64,000 bases of DNA from Methylobacter sp. (GTDB lineage Bacteria; Pseudomonadota; Gammaproteobacteria; Methylococcales; Methylomonadaceae). Positions 27,594 to 36,435 of the stretch are shown here, piece after piece. A program made the translations under genes and the position numbers. A model generated the notes under the pieces. That model did not search any database. It worked only from the letters and a program-made list of their open reading frames with translations, and was not told the origin of the DNA. The stretch's first letter is position 1, and each line of letters begins with the position of its first letter. The stretch covers positions 62,001 to 126,000 of the forward strand of contig NZ_JALOCF010000001.1 in the NCBI RefSeq assembly GCF_023227905.1. Reading direction: 5' to 3'.

Positions 27594-29456
27594 ATGAATA
27601 CATTACATAACTACCCACTGCTCAAAGATATCAACACACCGGCCGATGTACGCAAGTTGTCGAAAAATCAACTTAAACCTTTGACAAAAGAACTGCGCGA
27701 ATTTCTAACCCATACCGTGAGTATTTCCGGCGGCCACTTTTCTGCCGGCCTGGGCACAGTTGAGTTAACGGTAGCCTTGCACTACGTGTTCGACACGCCT
27801 TATGACCAGTTGGTCTGGGATGTGGGTCATCAAGCTTATCCACACAAGATTCTGACCGGGCGCAAGGAACGGATGACCACTATTCGTACCCGGGATGGGG
27901 TCTCGGCGTTCCCGAACCGGGCAGAAAGCGAATACGATGCGTTCGGCGTCGGCCATTCCAGCACCTCGATCAGCGCGGCCTTGGGCATGGCGATTGCGTC
28001 TGAGTTAAAAGGCGAAGACAAGAAAATGGTCGCGATTATCGGCGACGGCAGCATCACCGGCGGCATGGCTTTTGAAGCGATGAACCATGCGGGCGCCCTG
28101 GACGCCAATCTGCTGGTGATTTTGAACGACAATGACATGTCGATCTCGCCACCGGTCGGCGCGATGAACAATTACCTGACCAAGATTTTGTCCAGCAAAT
28201 TTTATTCGTCAATGCGCGAAGGCAGCAAAAAAGCGTTGAGCAGCATGCCCAGCGTCTGGGAACTGGCGCGACGCACCGAAGAGCATATGAAAGGCATGGT
28301 CGTACCGGGTACCTTGTTTGAAGAGCTTGGCTTTAACTATATCGGCCCGATTGACGGGCACGACGTAGACATGCTGGTATCGACGCTGGAAAACCTGAAG
28401 CATATTACCGGCCCGCGCTTTTTGCATATCGTCACCCAAAAAGGCAAAGGCTATCCGCCCGCCGAAAAAGATCCGTTGGCTTACCACGGCGTACCGGCTT
28501 TCGATCCCAGCAAGGATTGCTTGCCCAAATCAGCGCCCTCCCCGCACCAGACTTATACGGAAGTGTTCGGCGAATGGCTCTGTGATATGGCGGCAAAAGA
28601 CGAGCGCTTATTGGGTATTACTCCCGCCATGCGCGAAGGTTCTGGACTGGTCAAATTTTCGGAGTGCTATCCAAGACGTTATTTCGATGTCGCCATTGCC
28701 GAACAACATGCAGTAACGCTGGCTGCCGGACAGGCTTGCCAAGGCGCAAAACCTGTCGTCGCGATTTACTCGACGTTCCTGCAACGGGCTTACGACCAGA
28801 TGATCCATGATGTCGCGATCCAGAACCTGGATGTATTGTTTGCGCTGGATCGCGCAGGTCTTGTCGGCCCGGATGGCCCGACCCATGCCGGCAGCTTCGA
28901 TTACAGCTATATGCGTTGCATTCCCAATATGCTGGTGATGGCGCCTGCCGATGAAAACGAATGCCGGCAAATGCTCTATACCGGCTTTATGCATGAAGGG
29001 CCGGCGTCCGTGCGTTACCCGCGCGGCAAAGGTCCCGGAGTTGCCGTCAATAAAGACATGACCGCATTACCGCTAGGCAAAGGCGAAGTGCGCCATCAAG
29101 GCAGCCGCATTGCCATTTTGGCCTGGGGCAGTATGGTGACCCCGGCTATGGAAGCGGGCAAACAACTGGGCGCAACCGTCGTCAACATGCGCTTTGTGAA
29201 ACCTATCGATGCCGAATTGATTCTTGAGCTAGCCAAGAGCCATGAAGTGCTGATAACTGTCGAAGAAAACGTTCTCGCCGGTGGCGCAGGCAGTGCCGTC
29301 AATGACTTCCTGCAAGCGCAACAAATCCTGATGCCGGTGTTGAACATCGGTCTGCCGGACAGCTTTGTCGAGCAAGGCACCCGGGAGGAATTGCTGACTC
29401 TGTGCGGCCTGGATGCTAAGGGAATTCTTGCCCAGGCTGAGAAGTTTTGTGCATAA
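27594..29456 (+). CDS. dxs: 1-deoxy-D-xylulose-5-phosphate synthase
   Basis: A 620-residue thiamine-diphosphate enzyme joining pyruvate and glyceraldehyde 3-phosphate, the first step of the MEP pathway to isoprenoids. The TPP/Mg motif GDGSITGGMAFEAMNHAG continues to NDNDMSISPPVGAM; the catalytic region EQHAVTLAAGQA and the GPDGPTHAG stretch are intact. It starts 1 base after the copD stop, so it is co-transcribed with it. Its place at the end of the hopanoid locus suggests that precursor supply is expressed together with squalene and hopanoid enzymes. A terminator hairpin follows. Confidence 0.96.
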   Translation: MNTLHNYPLLKDINTPADVRKLSKNQLKPLTKELREFLTHTVSISGGHFSAGLGTVELTVALHYVFDTPYDQLVWDVGHQAYPHKILTGRKERMTTIRTRDGVSAFPNRAESEYDAFGVGHSSTSISAALGMAIASELKGEDKKMVAIIGDGSITGGMAFEAMNHAGALDANLLVILNDNDMSISPPVGAMNNYLTKILSSKFYSSMREGSKKALSSMPSVWELARRTEEHMKGMVVPGTLFEELGFNYIGPIDGHDVDMLVSTLENLKHITGPRFLHIVTQKGKGYPPAEKDPLAYHGVPAFDPSKDCLPKSAPSPHQTYTEVFGEWLCDMAAKDERLLGITPAMREGSGLVKFSECYPRRYFDVAIAEQHAVTLAAGQACQGAKPVVAIYSTFLQRAYDQMIHDVAIQNLDVLFALDRAGLVGPDGPTHAGSFDYSYMRCIPNMLVMAPADENECRQMLYTGFMHEGPASVRYPRGKGPGVAVNKDMTALPLGKGEVRHQGSRIAILAWGSMVTPAMEAGKQLGATVVNMRFVKPIDAELILELAKSHEVLITVEENVLAGGAGSAVNDFLQAQQILMPVLNIGLPDSFVEQGTREELLTLCGLDAKGILAQAEKFCA

Positions 29457-29479
29457 GTAAACGACGGTAATAGCAAAAT

Positions 29480-29511
29480 AAAAAGGGGCGACTAATAATT
29501 GCCCTTTTTTT
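29480..29511 (+). terminator. Rho-independent terminator after dxs
   Basis: AAAAAGGGGC and GCCCTTTTTT form a stem around an 11-base loop, with seven T residues at the 3' side. It lies 24 bases after the dxs stop and marks the end of the sqs-to-dxs gene set. Confidence 0.7.
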
Positions 29512-29677
29512 GTATCCTATGAAAAGCATGCAATGATTGCCATACTTAACTTTAGCGTATAGGCAAGGCGACTGGCCTTTATCAAATTGCAGCCCCAAAA
29601 CACTTGATTAAGCTCGATAGCATCGCGTACCATTTTCTTACCTACGCGATAGACGCTCCCTACCTTGACTTAAAAAC

Positions 29678-30442
29678 ATGTTAACCATCCTGACACTCCC
29701 CGTCTTAAACGATAATTACATTTACCTGATTCACGACCCTGTATCGGGCAAAATCGCCGCGGTAGACCCTGCTGCCGCCCAGCCGGTCCTGGACGTTTTA
29801 AATCAAAAAGGCTGGCGATTAACTTACGTCCTGAACACTCATCATCACGGAGACCATGTCGGCGGCAATCTGGAGCTGAAGCAAAAAACCGGCTGCACGG
29901 TGATTGCTCCCCTTTCAGATCGGCATAGAATCCCCGGTATCGATCATGGCGTTGTTGACGGCGATGTGATTATGCTGGGCCAGCATTCAGTCAGGGTTAT
30001 CTCGACTCCGGGGCACACCAGCGGTCATGTGGTTTATCATTTTGTAGGCGACAACCTGCTGTTTTGCGGGGACACCTTGTTTGTCATGGGTTGCGGCCGG
30101 TTGTTTGAAGGCACGGCGGAGCAAATGTGGCATTCGTTACAGAAATTGAAGGCGTTGCCCGGATCGACTCAAATCTATTGTGCCCATGAATACACGCAAA
30201 CCAATGGTCGGTTTGCGTTAACGGTAGAGCCCGATAACCGGCATTTACAGCAAAGAATGGATGTTATCAATCAGCAGAGGGCGAAACATTTGCCGACGGT
30301 GCCGTCGACGATAGAGCAGGAACTGGCGACCAATCCGTTTTTCAGGGAAGATAGTTTGGAACTACAGAAAACCGTTAAGATGGAAAATAAAAAGCTGGTG
30401 GAAGTTTTTGCGGAAGTCAGACGATTAAAAGACAGTTTTTAA
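29678..30442 (+). CDS. gloB: Hydroxyacylglutathione hydrolase (glyoxalase II)
   Basis: A 254-residue metallo-beta-lactamase-fold enzyme that hydrolyses S-lactoylglutathione to lactate and glutathione, ending methylglyoxal detoxification. The metal motif THHHGDHVGG (residues 53-62), the STPGHTSGHVVY histidine, CGDTLF and the C-terminal CAHEYT are all present. The length is that of the GloB family. It is a single-gene unit running toward lysS, with repeats in between. Confidence 0.95.
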   Translation: MLTILTLPVLNDNYIYLIHDPVSGKIAAVDPAAAQPVLDVLNQKGWRLTYVLNTHHHGDHVGGNLELKQKTGCTVIAPLSDRHRIPGIDHGVVDGDVIMLGQHSVRVISTPGHTSGHVVYHFVGDNLLFCGDTLFVMGCGRLFEGTAEQMWHSLQKLKALPGSTQIYCAHEYTQTNGRFALTVEPDNRHLQQRMDVINQQRAKHLPTVPSTIEQELATNPFFREDSLELQKTVKMENKKLVEVFAEVRRLKDSF

Positions 30443-30468
30443 TTAAAATCATAAAGATGCACCACGAA

Positions 30469-30578
30469 CGACTGCATGGATGGATGATGGATGGATGCAG
30501 GAGGTAGAGCAATGCAGGAGCGGTTGCCGAGGCACGAAGAACACGAAGTTTATATTTTTTCTTCATGCTCTTCGTGCC
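30469..30578. repeat. GCAGGAG repeat joined to an ACGAAG inverted repeat
   Basis: 30469-30531 is a copy of the GCAGGAG element, expanded by ATGG triplicates near 30477-30496. It passes straight into GGCACGAAGAACACGAAG (30531-30548), which faces CTTCATGCTCTTCGTGCC (30561-30578). The block lies between the convergent ends of gloB and lysS, and the hairpin could stop both transcripts. Confidence 0.65.
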
Positions 30579-30602
30579 TTCGTGGTGAACTAATCTATAC
30601 CC

Positions 30603-32102
30603 TTAACCCTTAGGCCTCATATGCGGGAACAACAACACATCGCGTATTGAAGGCGCATCGGCAAACAGCATGACCAAACGGTCGATACCTATGCCCTCGC
30701 CTGCTGTCGGCGGCATGCCGTGTTCCAGCGCGACGATATAATCGGCATCAAAGTGCATCGCTTCGTCATCGCCGGCCTCTTTTTCTTCGACCTGTTTCTG
30801 GAAGCGCGCGGCCTGGTCTTCGGCATCGTTCAGCTCGGTAAAGCCGTTGGCGATTTCCCGCCCGCCGACGAAAAACTCGAAGCGATCAGTGACATGCGGA
30901 TCGTCATCATTACGTCTTGCCAATGGCGATACTTCAACCGGATACGCGGTGATAAAAGTCGGATTCATCAACCGGCTTTCCACGGTTTTTTCAAATATCT
31001 CGATCTGGATTTTGCCCAAACCGTAACCGTCCTTGACCGGGATATTCAGCTTCTTGGCGACTTCAACGGCCGCTTCACGCGTGGCGATATTCTCCGCCGT
31101 TAAGTCGGGGTTAAAGTGCAGGATAGACTCGAACACGGTCATGCGGTCGAAGGGCTTGCCGAAATCGTATTGCTCGCCTTGATAGGTAATCAGGGTTTGC
31201 CCCAGCACTTCAATCGCAACGCCGCGCAACATGGCTTCGGTTAAGTCCATTAATTCGTGGTATTCCGCATAAGCCTGATAAAACTCCAGCATCGTAAACT
31301 CAGGGTTATGACGCGTCGATAAACCTTCATTGCGGAAGTTGCGGTTGATTTCGAACACCCGCTCAAAACCGCCGACAACTAGGCGCTTTAAATACAACTC
31401 CGGCGCGATACGCAGATACAGCTCCATGTCCAGCGCGTTATGGAAGGTCGTGAAAGGACGCGCCGTTGCTCCGCCTGGAATCATTTGCATCATCGGCGTT
31501 TCAACTTCCAGGAAACTACGCTCAATCAGGAATTGGCGAATATAAGCGACGACCTTGGAACGGATCAAAAAGGTGTTGCGCGATTGCTCGCTCATGATCA
31601 AATCCAGATAGCGCTGTCTGTATTTGATTTCCTGATCGGCAATGCCGTGGAATTTTTCAGGCAGCGGCCGCAAGGCTTTGGTCAGCAGGCGGATGTCATC
31701 GACCTTGACGCTGAGTTCGCCAGTCTGTGTTTTAAATAATGTGCCTTCTGCGCCGACGATATCGCCGATATCCCACTTTTTGAACTGCTCGTTGTAAAAA
31801 CCTTCCGGCAGTGTGTCGCGGGTCACATAAAGCTGCATTTTTCCGGACATATCCTGAATATGGCAGAAACTGGCTTTGCCCATCACCCGGCGGGTCATCA
31901 TCCGCCCCGCCAATTTCACACGCATGGGCTCGGCTTCGAGTTCTTCCTTGGATTTTTCGTTGTATTCAGCCAGCAATTCGCCTGCAACGACATTGCGGCG
32001 GAAATCGGTAGGGAAAGCAATACCGCCGTTTTCACGCAACTCATTCAATTTGCTGCGGCGTTGCCTGATTTGTTCCTGTTCGTCGTGCTCGATTTCTGAC
32101 AT
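30603..32102 (-). CDS. lysS: Lysyl-tRNA synthetase, class II
   Basis: A 499-residue class IIb synthetase. An N-terminal OB-fold anticodon domain covers about residues 60-165 (VKLAGRMMTRRVMGKASFCHIQD). The catalytic domain follows with motif 2 (FEINRNFRNEGLSTRHNPEFTMLE) and motif 3 (GEGIGIDRLVMLFADAPSIRDVLLFP). It starts 29 bases after prfB, the conserved prfB-lysS pairing of gammaproteobacteria, and is probably on the same mRNA. Confidence 0.97.
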   Translation of the reverse strand: MSEIEHDEQEQIRQRRSKLNELRENGGIAFPTDFRRNVVAGELLAEYNEKSKEELEAEPMRVKLAGRMMTRRVMGKASFCHIQDMSGKMQLYVTRDTLPEGFYNEQFKKWDIGDIVGAEGTLFKTQTGELSVKVDDIRLLTKALRPLPEKFHGIADQEIKYRQRYLDLIMSEQSRNTFLIRSKVVAYIRQFLIERSFLEVETPMMQMIPGGATARPFTTFHNALDMELYLRIAPELYLKRLVVGGFERVFEINRNFRNEGLSTRHNPEFTMLEFYQAYAEYHELMDLTEAMLRGVAIEVLGQTLITYQGEQYDFGKPFDRMTVFESILHFNPDLTAENIATREAAVEVAKKLNIPVKDGYGLGKIQIEIFEKTVESRLMNPTFITAYPVEVSPLARRNDDDPHVTDRFEFFVGGREIANGFTELNDAEDQAARFQKQVEEKEAGDDEAMHFDADYIVALEHGMPPTAGEGIGIDRLVMLFADAPSIRDVLLFPHMRPKG

Positions 32103-32131
32103 TTTATTTTTAACTCTTTGTTTTAATAATT

Positions 32132-33230
32132 TTATAAGCCGCTCTTCAAGCTGGCTTCGATAAACTGATCCAGGTCCCCATCCAGCACCGCCTGGGTGTT
32201 GCCTGTTTCGACGCTGGTACGCAGATCCTTGATCCGCGATTGGTCCAGAACATAGGAGCGGATCTGGCTGCCCCAGCCTATATCCGACTTGGTATCTTCC
32301 AGTGCCTGGGCCGATTCGCTACGTTTGCGCATTTCCAGCTCGTACAACTTGGCTTTCAACTGCTTCATCGCGGTGTCCCGGTTCTTGTGCTGTGAACGGT
32401 CGCTCTGGCACTGTACGACAATACCGGTCGGGTTGTGGGTCATACGCACAGCCGATTCGGTTTTGTTAATGTGCTGGCCGCCCGCGCCGCTGGCACGGTA
32501 AACGTCGACACGGATATCGGCGGGATTGATGTCGATGTCGATGTCATCGTCGATTTCCGGCGATACGAACACCGACGCAAACGAGGTATGGCGGCGATTG
32601 CCCGAATCAAATGGCGATTTCCTGACCAAGCGGTGCACGCCGGTTTCGGTACGCAACCAGCCGAAAGCATATTCACCTTCAAACTTGATCGTGGCGCTTT
32701 TGATCCCGGCCACGTCGCCTTGCGATTCTTCGATCAATTCGGTTTTAAAGCCCTTGCGCTCGCCCCAGCGTAAATACATGCGCTCGATGATCGAAGCCCA
32801 GTCCTGAGCTTCGGTGCCGCCGGAGCCGGACTGTATGTCCAAAAAGGCGTTGTTGGCGTCCATTTGCCCGGAGAACATGCGGCGGAACTCCAGGTCTGCG
32901 ACTCTTTTTTCAAAGTGCTCCAGATCATCGACGACGGTTTCAACCGTTTCTTCATCGTCTTCTTCAACCGCCATCAACAGCAATTCTTCTGCATCAGCGA
33001 GGCCGCGCTCCAGATCATTAATGGTGTTAACGATGACTTCCAACTGGCCACGCTCTTTGCCTAAGGCTTGCGCTTCTTCCGGGTTATCCCAGATTTTCGG
33101 GTTTTCCAGCTCCCGTAAAACTTCAACTAAACGCTCGCTCTTGACGTCAAAGTCAAAGATACCTCCTAAGGGCATCGCCACGGCTTTTTAAGTCGGCTAT
33201 TTTGTTTTTGATCGGATTTATTTCTTGCAT
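32132..33230 (-). CDS. prfB: Peptide chain release factor 2, with programmed +1 frameshift
   Basis: RF2 recognises UGA and UAA stop codons through SPF and releases the peptide with GGQ; here the GGQ is in ASGAGGQHINKTES and the SPF tripeptide in VRKSPFDSGNRR. A single frame gives only MAMPLGGIFDFDVKS onwards. The true start is the ATG at 33230 (MQEINPIKNKIADLKSRGDALRRYL), which runs into an in-frame TGA at 33155-33153. The sequence AGGAGG-TAT-CTT-TGA-C at this point is the classic RF2 autoregulatory frameshift site: low RF2 favours the +1 shift and more RF2 synthesis. The total is about 366 residues. It is not a pseudogene. Confidence 0.96.
33152..33167 (-). promoter_or_regulatory. prfB programmed frameshift signal
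   Basis: On the coding strand the order is AGGAGG (33167-33162), TAT, the slippery CTT (33158-33156), then TGA (33155-33153) and C. The Shine-Dalgarno-like hexamer sits 3 bases before the slip codon and the stop is in the poor UGAC context, as in E. coli prfB. It regulates RF2 by its own concentration. Confidence 0.95.
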
Positions 33231-33372
33231 GAGGTGTATTTAACCAATGACAGTCGAGACCAAACGCGCGTACGAACGCCGGTCGATAAAAACTTTAGAG
33301 GAAGAGATTATAAACTATAAGCGAAGCCCGTTCATCCCAAGTTACCGGCTTATGCCTATTGGGGCGGCGACT

Positions 33373-34125
33373 TTAACTCAGCCACCTGCTATCAAACGAC
33401 GAAAAACCGATTTGCATCCCCAGCCTCAGGGCCAACTGCTGTTCCGCGCGGCCTTTATTAACCGCAATTTCGACCAGGCCGCTGGAGTTTTTATACCAGA
33501 ACGCCTGCTGTTCTCCGACATCGCCGAAAGCACCGGCCTGTTTGATTGCCGTACCGTTGATGGTTAGAGTCTTGCCGCCGTAGGTTTCTTGATAGCGCAA
33601 TCCGGTCATCGCATTGCCGTAATGATCGAAATAAATCACTTCTGCTAAATCGTGAGGCCAATCGCTTAAATCATTGCGGTCAAACGGCTGCAATAAATCC
33701 TCTGCGGCGCTGACAGCCAACTTTGCGGCAACGGGGGCGAATAGATCCCTGCCATGAAAGCTCATCGAACAAACTTTCGGTTTCCAGGTAATTTCCGACC
33801 ATTGCGCGTTTTGCGCCTGGACGGCGACGGTATTGAACAAGCCGTTATCCGGCCCGACAAAGATTTGTCCGTCAGCGTGCAAAACAACGGCTTTGCGTTC
33901 GCCGCCGACGCCCGGATCGACCACGGCCAGAAAAACGCTGTTTATTGGAAAACTGTGCCGTAATGCGGCCAATAGATAAGAGCTTAATCGGGGATCAGCT
34001 GTCGGGGCATTACTCAGCAAATTAATGACAGGTATGTTCGGCGCTGCCTGTAATAACGCGGACTCCATTTGCCCGACATAAGGGCCGGACGGCCCGAAAT
34101 CGGTAAAAAGGATGATGCAGGTCAC
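33373..34125 (-). CDS. SAM hydroxide adenosyltransferase family protein (DUF62)
   Basis: A 250-residue protein of the fluorinase/chlorinase-like family that splits S-adenosylmethionine with hydroxide to give adenosine and methionine. Family signatures are TDFGPSGPYVGQ at the N-terminus, VFLAVVDPGVGG, FVGPDNGLF and FHGRDLFAPVAA. The physiological role of bacterial members is not settled. Translation starts at GTG overlapping the ttcA stop (GTGA), so it is coupled to ttcA. Confidence 0.85.
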   Translation of the reverse strand: MTCIILFTDFGPSGPYVGQMESALLQAAPNIPVINLLSNAPTADPRLSSYLLAALRHSFPINSVFLAVVDPGVGGERKAVVLHADGQIFVGPDNGLFNTVAVQAQNAQWSEITWKPKVCSMSFHGRDLFAPVAAKLAVSAAEDLLQPFDRNDLSDWPHDLAEVIYFDHYGNAMTGLRYQETYGGKTLTINGTAIKQAGAFGDVGEQQAFWYKNSSGLVEIAVNKGRAEQQLALRLGMQIGFSSFDSRWLS

Positions 34126-35081
34126 TGCGCGAGCACGTCCAGTCCGGCATTCGCCGCGCCAGTTTCCGACTGGCTATCGGCATACGCACCATCCCTGGCG
34201 ATCGCCGAACCTGCTCCCGGCAGGTTTGCGGCATACACACCATCCCTGGCGATAAATGTTACAGCCTGTTCTTCAACGGCTTGCTGGCTGCGTGTTAGCC
34301 CGGCAAAATCAAATAGCTTCGTATCAGCCAATTGTGAAGGCGCGACATTTTGCAGACTGGTGAAAATGGTTTCCAGACGTCCCGGAAACTGCTTATCCCA
34401 GGTTTTTAACATGGCTTTCATGGCCTGGCGCTGCATATTTTCCTGAGAGCCGCACAAGTTGCACGGAATAATCGGGTAATTTTTAAATGCCGCCAAGCGT
34501 TCAATCTCTTTCTCACGGGTATACGCCAGAGGCCGGATGATGATATTTTTCTTGTCGTCGCTTAACAATTTAGGTGGCATCGCTTTTAATTTGCCGCCGT
34601 AAAAAATATTCAGGAAAAAGGTTTCAAGAATATCGTCGCGATGATGCCCCAAGGCTATTTTGGTGACATTGTTGGCTTCGGCATAACCGTACAAGGTGCC
34701 ACGCCGCAAACGCGAACACAGCCCACAGGTAGTATTGCCCTCGGGGATAACCCGCTTGACCACGCTATAGGTGTCTTTTTCGATAATATGATACGGCACG
34801 CCTATCGATTCGAGATATTCCGGCAATACATGCTCGGGAAAACCGGGCTGTTTCTGGTCCAGGTTGACTGCAATCAGTTCGAATTCAACCGGCGCGGTCT
34901 TTTGCAAGTGCATCAGGATGTCCAGCAGGGTAAAGGAATCCTTGCCCCCGGATAGGCACACCATGACCTTGTCGCCATCTTCGATCATGTTGTAGTCGGC
35001 AATCGCATCGCCGACCGTGTGCCGCAATTTCTTTTGCAGCTTGTTAAATTGGGTTCTGGATTTTTGGTTTGGATCTGACAT
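34122..35081 (-). CDS. ttcA: tRNA 2-thiocytidine synthetase TtcA
   Basis: A 319-residue cytosolic enzyme that thiolates cytidine 32 of certain tRNAs. The PP-loop SGGKDS lies at about residues 43-48, and the Fe-S cysteines are in CGLCSRLRRG and CNLCGSQ. The normal body ends near LFDFAGLTRS. The last 45 residues hold two in-frame copies of a palindromic element: IARDGVYAANLPGAGSA (277-293) and a second copy from IARDG at 294. The final GLDVLAQ resembles the ancestral C-terminus. The insert lies beyond the catalytic core, so activity is probably kept. Confidence 0.95.
   Translation of the reverse strand: MSDPNQKSRTQFNKLQKKLRHTVGDAIADYNMIEDGDKVMVCLSGGKDSFTLLDILMHLQKTAPVEFELIAVNLDQKQPGFPEHVLPEYLESIGVPYHIIEKDTYSVVKRVIPEGNTTCGLCSRLRRGTLYGYAEANNVTKIALGHHRDDILETFFLNIFYGGKLKAMPPKLLSDDKKNIIIRPLAYTREKEIERLAAFKNYPIIPCNLCGSQENMQRQAMKAMLKTWDKQFPGRLETIFTSLQNVAPSQLADTKLFDFAGLTRSQQAVEEQAVTFIARDGVYAANLPGAGSAIARDGAYADSQSETGAANAGLDVLAQ
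34150..34253 (-). repeat. Protein-coding palindromic element, two tandem copies inside ttcA
   Basis: Unit length is 51 bases (17 codons). On the plus strand, copy A has the stem GCCAGT/ACTGGC at 34158-34174 with loop TTCCG. Copy B has the stem AACCTGC/GCAGGTT at 34208-34226 with loop TCCCG. Both are followed by CGGCATAC-CACCATCCCTGGCGAT. The stems differ in sequence yet both pair perfectly, while the loops and flanks are conserved. Both copies are in the ttcA frame. Confidence 0.85.
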
Positions 35082-35122
35082 GGTCAGAGATATGAATATT
35101 TGAAAGGAAAGATAAAAGCTAT

Positions 35123-35185
35123 CACCACGAAGGCACGAAGAGCACGAAGAATTAAAAACTTCGTGCTCTTCGTGTCTTCGTGGTG
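35123..35185. repeat. ACGAAG-type inverted repeat, 27-bp stem
   Basis: 35123-35149 (CACCACGAAGGCACGAAG, then AGCACGAAG) pairs with 35159-35185 with a single mismatch, which can be a G-U pair, around a 9-base loop. It lies 15 bases after the fabB stop on that strand and before ttcA. On RNA it would be the strongest hairpin in the window and could separate the fab and ttcA transcripts. Confidence 0.75.
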
Positions 35186-35200
35186 AACAAAATTTTTTTG

Positions 35201-36424
35201 TTAGCCGTTGTAACGCTGGAAAATCAGTGTAGCGTTGGTGCCGCCGAAACCGAAGCTGTTCGACATGATCGTGTTTAGCGTAATGTTGTCTTTACGCTCA
35301 CGCACTACCGGAATGCCTTCCGCGCCCGGATCAAGCTGGGTGATGTTGGCCGATGCGCTGAGGAAGTTTTCTTCCATCATCAACAACGAATAAATCGCCT
35401 CATTAACACCTGCTGCGCCTAATGCGTGACCCGTCAGTGATTTTGTCGAGCTGACTAACGGTACGCTATCCTGACCGAACACTGTGCGCAAGGCTTCAAG
35501 CTCTTTGGTATCGCCGACCGGCGTACTGGTGCCGTGAGCATTGATGTAATCGATCTTGCTGCCGCCGATAGTCGCCATCGCCTGCTGCATGCAACGCACC
35601 GCGCCTTCACCCGAAGGTTGAACCATGTCATACCCGTCTGAAGTTGCGCCGTAACCGGTTAGTTCCGCATAGATTTTCGCGCCGCGCGCTTTGGCATGTT
35701 CCAGCTCTTCAATCACCAAAACACCGCCGCCGCCGGAGATAACAAAGCCGTCACGGGTTTCATCATAAGGCCTTGAAGCTGTGGTCGGCGTGTCATTGTA
35801 TTTGGAAGATAACGCGCCCATCGCGTCAAACAACATCGACATCGTCCAATGCACTTCTTCGCCGCCACCGGCAAACACGACATCCTGCTTGCCCATCTGG
35901 ATTAATTCCATCGCATGGCCGATACAATGCGCGCTGGTCGCACACGCTGAACTGATCGTGTAATTGACGCCTTTGATTTTGAAAGGCGTTGCCAGACATG
36001 CAGTATTGGTGCTGGACATGCTTCTGGGCACCATATAAGGCCCCACTTTTTTGATGCCTTTATCACGCAATATATCCGCGGCTTCAACAATGTTTGATGT
36101 AGAAGGACCGCCGGAACCCATTACCAGGCCAGTCCTGAAATCTGAAACTTCTGATTCACCCAGACCGGAATCATCAATCGCTTGCTGCATGGCAATATAA
36201 TTGAACGCTGCGCCATCGCCCATAAAGCGTTTTATTTTACGGTCGATAAATTCGTCTAAATCTATATTGACAGGTCCGTGGACATGGCTACGGAAACCCA
36301 TTTCCTTATAAACGTCTGCAAAGGCAATTCCTGAACGGCCTTCCTTTAGCGAATCGACAACTTCGGCTCGATTATTCCCTATACTGGAAACAATGCCTAG
36401 ACCGGTGACTACGACTCTTTTCAT
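35201..36424 (-). CDS. fabB: 3-oxoacyl-ACP synthase I
   Basis: A 407-residue condensing enzyme of fatty acid elongation that is specifically needed for unsaturated fatty acids. The active-site triad can be seen as Cys in ISSACATSAHC, His in NAHGTSTPVGD and His in KSLTGHALGAAG. The opening MKRVVVTGLGIVSSIG fits FabB. It is 11 bases downstream of fabA on the same strand, the classic fabAB operon, which points to FabB rather than FabF. Confidence 0.95.
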   Translation of the reverse strand: MKRVVVTGLGIVSSIGNNRAEVVDSLKEGRSGIAFADVYKEMGFRSHVHGPVNIDLDEFIDRKIKRFMGDGAAFNYIAMQQAIDDSGLGESEVSDFRTGLVMGSGGPSTSNIVEAADILRDKGIKKVGPYMVPRSMSSTNTACLATPFKIKGVNYTISSACATSAHCIGHAMELIQMGKQDVVFAGGGEEVHWTMSMLFDAMGALSSKYNDTPTTASRPYDETRDGFVISGGGGVLVIEELEHAKARGAKIYAELTGYGATSDGYDMVQPSGEGAVRCMQQAMATIGGSKIDYINAHGTSTPVGDTKELEALRTVFGQDSVPLVSSTKSLTGHALGAAGVNEAIYSLLMMEENFLSASANITQLDPGAEGIPVVRERKDNITLNTIMSNSFGFGGTNATLIFQRYNG

Positions 36425-36435
36425 TGTTAGTGCCT

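Noticed and set aside
32132..33181. prfB as an N-terminally truncated gene or pseudogene
   Set aside because: The missing residues are upstream in the other frame, joined by the conserved AGGAGG-TAT-CTT-TGA frameshift site.
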